From the NCBI RefSeq assembly GCF_016865425.1, contig NZ_AP023355.1, forward strand, positions 1,114,198 through 1,178,197: a stretch of DNA of 64,000 nucleotides. The letters are read 5' to 3'. Below are positions 1-9,835 of the stretch, piece after piece; positions within the stretch are counted from its first letter, which is position 1; each line of letters starts with the position of its first letter. Origin of the DNA: Actinocatenispora thailandica (lineage in GTDB: Bacteria > Actinomycetota > Actinomycetes > Mycobacteriales > Micromonosporaceae). A program made the translations under genes and the position numbers. The notes under the pieces were generated by a model. It had not been told where the DNA came from. It saw nothing but the letters and a program-made list of their open reading frames with translations, and made no database searches.

Positions 1-2715
1 AAGGCCCAGCCACTCGGACAACTGCCGCTGGCCCGCGGGACCCGTCGATTCGACGCCGATGCTGCCGCAGCCGGCGAGCAGCACCCGAGCCGGCATCGGG
101 TACGCCGGTCCGTCGCCCGATCTGGCGGTCAGATCGCGCAGGGTGAGGCGGTCCCCGCCGGCCAGCGCCAGCCCGCCGCCACCGGGGTCGGCGGGCAGCT
201 CCGAGCGCACCACGTGCCCGGCCACGTACAGGGTGTGCCCGGCGGAGCCGGCGTCCCGCGCCTCGATCAGCAGCTCGCGCAGCCGGTGCTTGTCGAGGGC
301 GCCGGCGTGCTGGCGGCGGGCCGAACCGGGTGGCGTGAGGGCGTGCCGGAGGCGGTTTCCGGCCGCGGTGCGGTCGTCCTGGTCGGGGCCGAGCAGGGCC
401 AGCTCGATGGGGTAGCGCCGGCAGGCCGACGGCTGCCGCGGGACGGCGGCGAGAAGCGCGATCGACGGCGTGTAGCTGACCACCGCGTGCTCCACCAGCC
501 GGGGTGCGTCGGCGGCCGGGCCGAGCGGCCAGCCCGCGACGGGCAGCGCCGCCAGCTCCCCGCCGAGACCGACCAGGAGCCGGACCGGCGCGTCCGGCCG
601 GGCGCCCGCCAGCGCGTCCCGTAACACCGGCGGCAGCAGCGCTTCCGCCGCGGCCCGCAGCACCGTCAGCTCGCGGCCGGCGCCGGTACGGTCGCGGCCG
701 AGCGGCCCGGCCCCGGCCCGGTGCCCCGCCGCGGAGTCGGACTCCCCGGGCCGCGGCACCGGCAGCGCGTCGAGCAGCGCGTCCAGCGCGGGCAGCACCG
801 CGGCGCCGTCCTTCCGGTTGACGTACCAGCCCCGGCCGGGGTCACGGACGGCGTAGTAATACCGCCCGTCCACGACGATCCCCGACCAGTACCAGGACTG
901 CGGTGCGATGGCGTCGAGGGCCGGCGACAGGTCGACCGGGTGGCCGTCGCCGCTGGTCGACCAGCACGCCCGCGCCACCGTGACAGCGGGCACGTAGTGC
1001 AGCGGGTCGGCCGCCCCGCCCGCCTCGGAGGCGTCCCGATCACCGGCGAGTACCGGGGTGTTGAGCAGCGCGTCCAGCACCGCGACCCGTTCGGCGCTGC
1101 GCGCGTCCCGGGGCAGCGGTACGGACTGGCTCTTGACCGCCTCCAGCAACTCCACCACGAGCAGCACGTCGGCCACCGAGTAGGCCAGGTCCAGGGCGAG
1201 CGCGTACGCGGCGGCGTGCAGTGCGGCCCAGCTGCCCCGCCACGCCGCCGACGGGAGCCGGTACCGGACGTCCTGGACGGTGCGGAGAGCGGCGAGTACG
1301 TGGGCGAGCGCGTCGGCGGGGTCGGTGCCGGTCAGGCCGCGGGCGATGGTGACCCGCGCGGCGGCCTCGGCGAGCGGCTGATGGGTACCGCGCAGCGCGT
1401 CGAGCGCGGCGAACGCGAGGTCCACGGCCCGATCGCGGTCCGCGCCGGCGAGCAGGATCTGTGCCAGCAGCACCTGACGCGCGGCGAGCTGCTCGCTGGT
1501 GACGCCGAGTTCGGTGTGCGCGCGGGACCACGGCAGCATCGCCCGCGCCACCCGCAGCGTTCCGTCGGTGTCGCCGGCGAGCAGGGCCATCCGCAGCAGC
1601 CACGTCTCCGTGACGTTGAGCAGGCCGACGTCGGCGCGTCGTACCGCGCGCAGCCGCAGCCGGTGCACGTCGCGCAGGACCGATGCCTGCCCGCCGTCCG
1701 CGCCGAGGTGCAGCATGACCCGCCGGCCGAGCGCCTGGTCGTACCAGTCGTCGTCGCGGCGCGGGTGCAGGCCCGCGAGGGCACGCTCGATCGCGGTCTC
1801 GGCCTCGGCGACCCGGCCACAGGTGACCAGCACGTCGGAGGCCTGCAACAGCACCCATCCCGCGCAGCGCGGTGGCAGCCCGTTCAGCCCGCCCAGGACC
1901 CGCCCGACGAGACGCAGCGCGAGGTCCGTCTCACCCCGGCGGCAGGCGGCGACCGCGCGAGCCGCGGCGATCACCGGCACGAGTACGGGCGGTGCGGTCG
2001 GAGCGACCACGTCGAGGAACCGGTCCGCCCGGTACACGTCGTCGGTGACGGCCTTGTCCAGGCCCGTGGCGAGGACCTTCCACCGTCCGCGCAGCCCGAG
2101 ACGCAGCCGGACAGCGAAGGGGACGAACCCGAACAGGTGTCGACGACCCTGCGCGAAGAACACCGCGAAGGCGGTCACCGCGTGGTGCGCGGTCCACGCG
2201 GCCGGAAGCAGCAGTACCCCCAGCCACCACTGCCCGCGCGCGAACCACAGAGCCAGTGCGGCGCAGGGGATGCCGAGCAGCCAGGGCCCCCACAGCACGG
2301 CGCGCCGCGCCGGCAGCTGGGTGGACGCCGCGAGCGTTGCGCTCGCTCCGCCCAGCAGCAGGCTCGACGCGAACGGCAGCCCGAACGCCGCGGCGATCAG
2401 GGCGGTGAGCAGTCCCGTGACGATCCGGCAGACCAACGGCTGCCACACCACCCACGATCCGATGATCCGCGCCCGGTCGGCGTGCACGTCGCCGATGCGG
2501 TCCGGGGTGGTGCGGTGCCGGCGGACCTCCCGCTGCCCGGCGACCGCATCGCCGAGCATCCCGGCCGCCGCCAGCCGCGGATGGTCGCCGCGGACCAGCG
2601 CGAACGCCAGGTCGGCCAGCGTGACGACCTCGTCCTCGTCCAGCGCGGTCGCCGACCGCTCCCGCAGCCAGGCGAGCGCCGCCTCGTCGGAGCCGCGCGG
2701 GTCACCCGCGGGCAC
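1..2715 (-). CDS. Membrane-anchored CHAT-domain (caspase-like) protease, partial at C-terminus
   Basis: 905 codons are visible and the reading frame runs off the left edge. The GTG start at 2715 overlaps the end of the upstream gene by 14 bases. Roughly residues 75-190 form several hydrophobic segments, followed by about 400 residues of Ala/Leu/Arg-rich helical sequence of the TPR/solenoid kind. The C-terminal part (about 690 onward) looks like a CHAT domain: a strand ending YVAGH places His at residue 834 and a strand ending LLAGCGS places Cys at residue 883, the spacing and hydrophobic context expected of the caspase-clan His/Cys dyad. CHAT proteases are usually effectors of conflict or cell-death systems. 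The partner genes are the two immediately upstream. Assignment to CHAT is from motif reading; substrate is unknown. Confidence 0.8.
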   Translation of the reverse strand, partial: MPAGDPRGSDEAALAWLRERSATALDEDEVVTLADLAFALVRGDHPRLAAAGMLGDAVAGQREVRRHRTTPDRIGDVHADRARIIGSWVVWQPLVCRIVTGLLTALIAAAFGLPFASSLLLGGASATLAASTQLPARRAVLWGPWLLGIPCAALALWFARGQWWLGVLLLPAAWTAHHAVTAFAVFFAQGRRHLFGFVPFAVRLRLGLRGRWKVLATGLDKAVTDDVYRADRFLDVVAPTAPPVLVPVIAAARAVAACRRGETDLALRLVGRVLGGLNGLPPRCAGWVLLQASDVLVTCGRVAEAETAIERALAGLHPRRDDDWYDQALGRRVMLHLGADGGQASVLRDVHRLRLRAVRRADVGLLNVTETWLLRMALLAGDTDGTLRVARAMLPWSRAHTELGVTSEQLAARQVLLAQILLAGADRDRAVDLAFAALDALRGTHQPLAEAAARVTIARGLTGTDPADALAHVLAALRTVQDVRYRLPSAAWRGSWAALHAAAYALALDLAYSVADVLLVVELLEAVKSQSVPLPRDARSAERVAVLDALLNTPVLAGDRDASEAGGAADPLHYVPAVTVARACWSTSGDGHPVDLSPALDAIAPQSWYWSGIVVDGRYYYAVRDPGRGWYVNRKDGAAVLPALDALLDALPVPRPGESDSAAGHRAGAGPLGRDRTGAGRELTVLRAAAEALLPPVLRDALAGARPDAPVRLLVGLGGELAALPVAGWPLGPAADAPRLVEHAVVSYTPSIALLAAVPRQPSACRRYPIELALLGPDQDDRTAAGNRLRHALTPPGSARRQHAGALDKHRLRELLIEARDAGSAGHTLYVAGHVVRSELPADPGGGGLALAGGDRLTLRDLTARSGDGPAYPMPARVLLAGCGSIGVESTGPAGQRQLSEWLGL

Positions 2716-3901
2716 GGCGATCCCACCGCAGCAGCCACGCCACCGACGATCTGGAGACCACCTGGTCGCGCACCATCCGGTCCAGGCCGTAGCCCGGATC
2801 GCCGGTGTCGCCGCGCCGCCAGTCGAGCGGGTAGCCGAGCAGGCCGACGGAGACGGCCACCGTCGCTCCCGTGGTGAGAACCAGGATCCACGCGCCGCAC
2901 AGCACGAACACCACGGTCGCCGCGACCGCCGAGGCGATCGCCGTCGTGCACTGCGCGCGGGCGCTGAACCCGTACCCGCGCCCGGCGACGAGCGCGAACG
3001 GAAACAGCCACCACGGCGCACCGGCGACGATCGCCGTGATCGCCCACGCCAGCGACGACAGCGCGATCAACTGCCCGATGACCGCGAGCACCGTCCACCG
3101 CCGCACCGTGTACCCGCGCCACGCGGTGCCGATGTCGGCCAGCGTCGGCGCGGTGGCCCGTTGCCGGCGGCGCCGGACCTTCGCCCGGAGAGTGGTCGGC
3201 GCGGACGACGCCGACACCCCGAACCGCTCGCTGGGCCGGGGCGCCGGACCGCGACGGCCGCCGGCGATCCCGTACCCGTTGCCGCCCCGCCGGTCGGGGT
3301 CGCCGGTGCGGGCCCGCGCCGCCACCGCGGCCGAGACCATCAGGTCGACGGTGATGCCGCAGTCGCGGAAGTAGCCGTCCAGGCCGTGTTCGTCGGTGTC
3401 GGCCACGACGTGCAGCAGGCCGAGAAACAGGTGCGCGGTGTTGACCGCGGTGTCGCCGGTACGGTCGCGCATCGCCGCCGCGGCGGCGCACACCTCGCGG
3501 ACCGACGCCGCCGCGGCCCCGCGGTCCGGCGCGAACCTCGCCGCGAGCCGCTCGTACGACGCGGAGTCGTAGTCGAGATGCTCGCCGTGCAGGGCGTCGA
3601 AGACCGTCCGGCTGTCCAGGTCGAGGATGCCCAGCGCCTCGGTGACGCAGGCGTGTTCCCCGGGCGGCACCAGCAGCAGCGCCGCCGCCAGCGGCCCGAC
3701 GCCCCAGTGGACCGGCCCCGCCTTGAACGCCGACAGCAGCGCCGCATGGTCGAGCACGTGCAGCGCCGCCGGCGTGGGGTTGCGCAACACGGCGGCCAGT
3801 TCGTGCGGGTGGGCCGCGACCCCCGCGCCGGCAACGGTCGTGGCGTGCCCGACGCCGTGCTGGGTCGGCGCCGGGGCGGGCTCGGCGGCGTGCTCGGTCA
3901 A
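2702..3901 (-). CDS. Clp-N-like domain membrane protein
   Basis: A 399-residue protein starting at an ATG that overlaps the stop of the preceding gene in an ATGA. Residues about 30-165 contain two similar helical halves; the second has TAHLFLGLLH, the hallmark of Clp-N (ClpA/ClpC N-terminal adaptor-binding) repeats. Residues about 240-340 hold three or four hydrophobic segments, with charged linkers either side, so the Clp-N-like part is probably cytoplasmic and membrane-tethered. There is no AAA ATPase, so it is not a Clp chaperone. It lies between a small EACC1-like gene and a CHAT protease gene and probably acts as their sensor or adaptor; that role is inferred from context only. Confidence 0.75.
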   Translation of the reverse strand: MTEHAAEPAPAPTQHGVGHATTVAGAGVAAHPHELAAVLRNPTPAALHVLDHAALLSAFKAGPVHWGVGPLAAALLLVPPGEHACVTEALGILDLDSRTVFDALHGEHLDYDSASYERLAARFAPDRGAAAASVREVCAAAAAMRDRTGDTAVNTAHLFLGLLHVVADTDEHGLDGYFRDCGITVDLMVSAAVAARARTGDPDRRGGNGYGIAGGRRGPAPRPSERFGVSASSAPTTLRAKVRRRRQRATAPTLADIGTAWRGYTVRRWTVLAVIGQLIALSSLAWAITAIVAGAPWWLFPFALVAGRGYGFSARAQCTTAIASAVAATVVFVLCGAWILVLTTGATVAVSVGLLGYPLDWRRGDTGDPGYGLDRMVRDQVVSRSSVAWLLRWDRRARG

Positions 3902-4302
3902 GGTCGCCGGTCCCCGGCCGGCGACAGCATGCCGGCCACCGCCTCCGTGAACCGCCGTACCTCGGCGTCGTCCGGCTCGCCGGTGACCTCGACGAGGTAC
4001 CGCGCGACGGTCGGTCCGCGCCGGACCGCGAGCTCCAGCCGCACCGAGTCGGCCCCGGCGGCGCGCCGCCGCCGCAGCCAGGCCCGTGCCGAGGCGGCGA
4101 GCGCGCGCAACTGCGCCACCCCGACGAGGACCGCGACCGCGTTCGCCCCCAGCGAGACCGCGGAGCCGACGAACTCCAGGGTGCCCGAGACGGTGTCGGG
4201 ACCGGGCCCGCGCCAGACGAACGCCTCCTCGAAGCCCTCGGCGAAAAGGTGCTCGCCCAGCTCCTCCGGGACCGTGACCGCGAAGACCTCACCGTCCGAC
4301 AT
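3898..4302 (-). CDS. Small EACC1-like effector-associated protein
   Basis: 134 residues, first gene of the three-gene minus-strand operon. The N-terminal third is acidic, a single hydrophobic helix follows (about 45-70), then a basic stretch WLRRRR and an alternating beta-like tail with VEVTGEPD. This layout (short acidic head, one helix, WLRxRR, small beta domain) resembles the effector-associated constant component EACC1, which is found next to caspase/CHAT, trypsin-like and STAND genes in actinobacteria. The match is by pattern only and no catalytic residues are seen. Its stop overlaps the next ATG by 4 bases, so co-translation is likely. Confidence 0.6.
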   Translation of the reverse strand: MSDGEVFAVTVPEELGEHLFAEGFEEAFVWRGPGPDTVSGTLEFVGSAVSLGANAVAVLVGVAQLRALAASARAWLRRRRAAGADSVRLELAVRRGPTVARYLVEVTGEPDDAEVRRFTEAVAGMLSPAGDRRP

Positions 4303-4550
4303 GCGCTACCTCCGAGGACATCCGCCGGCCTCGACGGCCAGGAACACTGGCTCAGCGTAAGCGGGTGGTCTCGGACGGAAAAGATGCGTTCGGCCGATAT
4401 CGATGGTGCGGACAGCGGATGTGCGGCGGCGACCGAATCGTGCCCGCCCGCGGGCACTCGCGGGTGCCGGCCGATCGGGACCGGCCTCGCCGACGCGCGC
4501 GGTCGTCGCGGGCAGCTGGTCCGCGCCCCGGGTGCCTGGTGGGACCGGGT

Positions 4551-5726
<1,176 letters not shown>

Positions 5727-5750
5727 GTGGACTCCCGGGTGAGTTTGAAT

Positions 5751-5797
5751 TCCCAACTGACTGGGACGGTAGCCGGAGTCGGTTTGATATGCAAACC
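5751..5797. promoter_or_regulatory. Two palindromes between thiolase and HxlR genes
   Basis: TCCCA-ACTGAC-TGGGA occupies 5751-5766 and GGTTTG-ATATG-CAAACC occupies 5781-5797, both with perfect arms. They sit in the short divergent gap, as expected for the operator of the adjacent HxlR-type regulator. Binding is inferred. Confidence 0.5.
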
Positions 5798-5806
5798 TTG
5801 ACCGCG

Positions 5807-6349
5807 ATGGGTACCGACACCAACCAGCACGCCGCTCGTCCCGCGCCCGGCACCGGGAGCGCGGCGCCCGCGCGGCGCCCGGCGACCGAGATGCCCGGCC
5901 GACCCTGCTCGATCGCTGCCGCGCTGCAGGTGGTGGGGGAGCGCTGGGCGCTGCTCGCGATCCGTGAGATCAACCTGGGCAACCGCCGGTTCGGCCAGCT
6001 CGCCCGCAACACCGGCGCCCCGCGCGACGTGCTCACCGCCCGGTTGCGCGCGCTGGAGGCCGCCGGGGTGCTGACCCGCCGCGCGTACCAGGAACATCCA
6101 CCCCGCTTCGAGTACCGGCTGACCGACGCCGGCCGCGATCTCGTACCGGTGCTCAACGCGCTGCGGATCTGGGGCGACCACTGGCTCGTCGAGGAGCCGC
6201 CGATGGTGGTCGAACACGACTGCGGGCATCCGCTGCACGTCGTCGCCCGCTGCGCGCACTGCGGCGAGGACCTCGACCCGCACGACCCGTCCCGCTACCG
6301 GCTGCGCTCCCAGGCGCCCGGATGGACCCCCGCCGGCCCCACCGGATAG
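5807..6349 (+). CDS. HxlR-family winged-helix regulator
   Basis: 180 residues from the ATG at 5807. An in-frame ATG at 5789 is possible but lies inside a palindromic operator. After a disordered Ala/Pro/Arg-rich head, the core reads RPCSIAAALQVVGERWALLA then FGQLARNTGAP, the HxlR winged-helix pattern with its conserved N-terminal Cys. The C-terminal tail has HDCGHPLH and CAHCGEDLDPHD, a Cys/His set that could bind zinc. It is divergent from the thiolase gene and probably controls it. HxlR proteins often respond to reactive or redox ligands; none can be named here. Confidence 0.85.
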   Translation: MGTDTNQHAARPAPGTGSAAPARRPATEMPGRPCSIAAALQVVGERWALLAIREINLGNRRFGQLARNTGAPRDVLTARLRALEAAGVLTRRAYQEHPPRFEYRLTDAGRDLVPVLNALRIWGDHWLVEEPPMVVEHDCGHPLHVVARCAHCGEDLDPHDPSRYRLRSQAPGWTPAGPTG

Positions 6350-6425
6350 CGGCTCGGCCGGCGGTGCCGGCGGGAACACAGCGCCACGCGCACCGAGCAC
6401 GGGTCCGGCGCCGACCGGGCCGGGC

Positions 6426-7753
6426 TCAGCGCAGCACGGCGGCCAGTTCGGGGATGGCGTTGCGGTAGGCGGCGAGCAACCGCCGGGCGGTACCGACCGA
6501 GTCCACCAGCGGGTGCAGCGCGAGCGCCAGGACCGCGGTGCTGGCACTGCCGGACACCGCGGCGTCGACGGTGGCGCGCTCGACCGCCTTGACCGCGGCG
6601 ACCAGACCGAGCTGGTGGGTGCTCAGCGGTGCGACGGCGAGCGGTCGGGCGCCCGCGGAGTCCACCGCGCAGGACACCTCGACGACCGCGTCGGCGGGCA
6701 GCGTCGGCAGCGTCGATCCGTTGCGTACGTTGAGGATCAGCGTCGTCGGTGCGCCGTGGCGCAGCGCGGCGAGCAGCGCCAGCGCGACCGCCTCGTAGCC
6801 GCCCTCGTCCACATCGGACTGATCGCGGTCGGCGTCCCGCGCCTCGGCGAGGTAGGTCGCGTCGCGCTCGGCCCGGGTACGTTCCCACAGCGCCAACGCC
6901 TGCCCGGGTTCGGCCGCCGCGGCGCGGTAGAACGCCTGCTGCTGCCTGGCCACGAACTCGCCGCGGGTGTCCCCGTCGGCCATCGCGGTGATCGCCTCGG
7001 CGGTGAAGTAGTAGTAGTAGAGGTACTCGTTGGGCAGCGCACCGATCGCCCGGATCCAGTCCGCGCCGAACAGCCGGCCCTCCTCGAAGCCGGCCAGCGC
7101 CGCGTCGTCGGCGAGCAGTTCCGGCAGCAGGTCGCGGCCCTGCTGCCGGACGGCGCGCAGCCAGCCCAGGTGGTTCAACCCGACGTAGTCGTACGCGACC
7201 CGGTCCGGGGCGACCGACAGTGCCCGGGCGGCGCGCCGGCACAGCCCGGCCGGCGAGTCGCACACCCCGATCACCCGGTCGCCGAGGATGCGCTGCATCG
7301 CCTCGGTGACCATGCCGGCCGGGTTGGTGAAGTTGACCACCCAGGCCCGCGGGCACAGCTCGACGATCAGTTCGGCGACCCGGATCGCCACCGGCACGGT
7401 GCGCAGCCCGTACGCGATGCCGCCGGGTCCGGTCGTCTCCTGCCCGAGCAGGCCGGCGTCCAGCGCGATCCGCTCGTCCGCGGCGCGGCCGGCGAGGCCG
7501 CCGACCCGCATCGCGCAGAACACCACGTCGGCGCCGGTGAGGGCGTCGGTGAGCTCGGCACTGATCCGTACCCGGGGGCGTCCGGGACGCCGTCGGCGAG
7601 CTGGCGCAGCACCTGGCCGATCGCGGAAAGCCGCGGCTCGTCCACGTCGTACAGGACGACCTCGGTGATGCGCGGCTCGGTGCGGTCGGCGAGCAGTGCG
7701 CGGTAGACCAGCGGTACCCGGAAGCCGCCGCCGCCCAGGATCGTCAACCGCAC
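6426..7753 (-). pseudogene. GH4-family 6-phospho-beta-glucosidase, interrupted by a frameshift
   Basis: The N-terminal part, MRLTILGGGGFRVPLVYRAL from the GTG at 7753 (or GTG 7762), carries the GH4 NAD-binding glycine motif. It is in a different frame from the rest, which begins RVRISAELTDAL and continues with NFTNPAG, GVCDSPAG (metal-ligand Cys) and VGLNHLGW (metal-ligand His). The two frames join at a run of five G (7574-7578, C on the gene strand); one extra base restores a continuous product of about 442 residues, normal for GH4. Intact enzymes use NAD and a divalent metal to hydrolyse phosphorylated beta-glucosides after PTS-type uptake. The lesion could be a real mutation or a homopolymer sequencing error. 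Confidence 0.8.
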
Positions 7754-7981
7754 CGAGCACACCCCCGTGTCTGGACGCCGTGCCGACCTGGGGGCCCGGT
7801 ATGCAGGTCGGCGAGGACTCGCACCAGACCCTAGCGTGGCCGGGATTGCGACACCCGCTCCGTCGCCAGGCGTGTCCGGGTGGGTACGGCGCGGTCGGCG
7901 GACCGGATGCGGCTACTTACGGTGAGTCGCAGCGGGCTCAACCGATTGGTTTTGCACCATTTACTCGCTAATCTGCGGGTC

Positions 7982-8824
7982 ATGCGTCAGCGCCTCGCGA
8001 TCGTCACCGACTCCACCGCGTCGCTGCCCGGCGACGTCGCCGCGCGGTTCGGTATCCGGGTGGTGCCGCTCCAGGTCAAGATCGGCGACCAGGTCACGAA
8101 CGAGGACCGGCTCGACCGGGCGGGGCTGCTCGCGGCGCTGCGCGGTGACGTCCCGGTGGCCACCGCCGAGCCGTCGTCGTCGGCGTTCTTCTGGGCCTAC
8201 CAGGAGGCGGCGGAGGCCGGCGCCGAGGCGATCATCTCGATCCACATCTCCGCCCGGCTGTCCCGGACCTGCGCGGCGGCGCAGTCGGCGGCGGACCGGT
8301 CCAGCGTGCCGGTACGGGTGGTCGACTCGCAGACGACCGGCATGAGTCTCGGCTTCGCGGCGCTGGCCGCCGCCCGGGCCGCCGCCGCCGGCCACGCGCC
8401 CGGCGACGTGCTCGCGCTCGCCGCCGGGCAGCGCGCGCACATCAACCAGCTGGTCTACGTCGACACCCTGGACTACCTGCGGCGCGGCGGCCGGATCGGC
8501 CCGGCGGCGGCGTTTCTCGGTACCGCGCTGTCGATCAAGCCGCTGCTCGGCGTCGACGGCGGGCAGATCGTCCCGGTGACCCGGGCACGCGGCACCCGGC
8601 GGGCGCTGTCCCAGCTGGTCGAGCTGGTCGGCCGCGGGAACGGCGGCCGGCGGGTGCAGGCGGCGATCGAGCACATCGACGCGCCGGACCGCGCTGCCGA
8701 GACCGCGCGGCTGCTCGCCCGGCGGTACCCGGCGATTCCGGAACCGATCGTGACACCGTCCTCGGCGACGCTCGCCGTCCACCTCGGCCCCGGCGCCGTC
8801 GGCCTCGCGCTCTCCCCGAGCTGA
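7982..8824 (+). CDS. DegV family fatty-acid-binding protein
   Basis: 280 residues. The start at 7982 is chosen because the family begins with a short stretch before IVTDSTASLP. Other visible family features are VVPLQVKIGD, EPSSSAFF, the serine-rich IISIHISARLSRT and VVDSQTTGMSLGF, then the YVDTLDYLRRGGRIG segment at the domain hinge. DegV (EDD) proteins bind a long-chain fatty acid in a cleft and in some bacteria deliver it to fatty acid kinase. The gene stands alone with an AT-richer promoter region upstream (about 7930-7981). A tandem repeat begins six bases after its stop. Confidence 0.92.
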   Translation: MRQRLAIVTDSTASLPGDVAARFGIRVVPLQVKIGDQVTNEDRLDRAGLLAALRGDVPVATAEPSSSAFFWAYQEAAEAGAEAIISIHISARLSRTCAAAQSAADRSSVPVRVVDSQTTGMSLGFAALAAARAAAAGHAPGDVLALAAGQRAHINQLVYVDTLDYLRRGGRIGPAAAFLGTALSIKPLLGVDGGQIVPVTRARGTRRALSQLVELVGRGNGGRRVQAAIEHIDAPDRAAETARLLARRYPAIPEPIVTPSSATLAVHLGPGAVGLALSPS

Positions 8825-8829
8825 CCCGC

Positions 8830-8940
8830 GCGCTGCCCGCGTCGGCCCGCGCTCGGCGGCCCGCGTCGGCCCGCGCTCGGCGGCCCGCGTCGGCCCGCGC
8901 GCTGCCCGCGTCGGCCCGCGCGCTGCCCGCGTCGGCCCGC
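8830..8940. repeat. Tandem repeat of 21- and 24-bp units
   Basis: Five units in the order 21-24-24-21-21 bp. The 21-bp unit starts GCGCTGCCCGCG and the 24-bp unit starts GCTCGGCGGCCCGCG; both end TCGGCCCGC. The array fills most of the gap between the DegV gene and an AT-rich putative promoter region (about 8985-9068). No coding function is apparent. Confidence 0.85.
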
Positions 8941-9068
8941 GCCGGCGCCGAGGTCGGACCCGTTTCCGCGATGAGCCCGAATGTCAACATGACCTGTTGT
9001 CGTGTTGTGATCACTATTTGAATTTCTGCGGTGTTCACCATCTGAATCGATCTTTGTAGCCTTGTGAG

Positions 9069-9739
9069 GTGTTTGACCGCGACTGGTTCACCTGGCACGA
9101 GCTCTACGACACCCCGGCTCCAAGCTCGCCCGCCGCCTCGCGGCGGTACGCGAGCAGATCGCCGCGGCGCTCGACGACGCACCGCCGGGTCCGCTCCGGG
9201 CGATCAGCCTCTGCGCCGGGCAGGGCCGCGACCTGATCGGCGCCCTGGCCGGCCATCCGCGCGCCGCCGACGTCCAGGCCGTGCTGGTCGAGCTGGACGA
9301 GCGCAACGTGCTCGCGGCCCGCGCCGCCGCCGAACGCGCCGGCCTGCCCGGCGTGCAGGCGATCGCCGGCGACGCCGCCGACGCCACCCACTACCTTCCG
9401 GCGGTACCGGCCGATCTGGTGCTGCTCTGCGGGATCCTCGGCAACCTGACGCTGCCCGGCGTCGCCCGGCTCGTCGAGCACTGCACCCAGCTGTGCAACA
9501 CCGGCGGGTCGGTGGTCTGGACCCGGCACCGGGAGCAGCCGGATCCGGTGCCGTGGATCTGCGACCGGTTCGACGAGTCCGGCTTCGAGCGTGCGTACCT
9601 GTCGGACCCGGCCGCCGACCACGGTGTCGGCCGGCACCGCTTCCTCAAGGATCCGCAGCCGCTGCCGCCCGGTACCAGCCTGTTCACCTTCGTCGGGCAC
9701 GACCGGCTGATCAACGGCGCCGCACCCTGGTGGACGTGA
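9069..9739 (+). pseudogene. SAM-dependent methyltransferase family gene, frame disrupted near the 5' end
   Basis: The GTG at 9069 begins FDRDWFTWHELYDTP, typical of an actinobacterial class I methyltransferase family. The following conserved part, SKLARRLAAVREQIAAAL, then AISLCAGQGRDL (SAM-binding motif I) and LVELDERNV (motif II), is in another frame. The break lies at the C run 9112-9115; one additional C would give TPGSKLARRL and a continuous product of about 223 residues. The second frame alone has no good start before the ATG at 9281, which would remove motif I. The substrate is unknown. Either a natural one-base deletion or a base-calling error explains it. Confidence 0.75.
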
Positions 9740-9835
9740 CCGGCGGTCGACCGCACCCCGCCCGGACTCGCCGGGCGGCGGCGCGGACCCGATCCGTGCA
9801 CAGCCAGGCGTCCGGTGGACCGTAGAGTCGGCCGC

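Noticed and set aside
1499-4360. 953-codon plus-strand open frame
   Set aside because: It is Arg/Ser/Ala-rich shadow sequence opposite the CHAT, Clp-N-like and EACC1-like genes, which have coherent domains.
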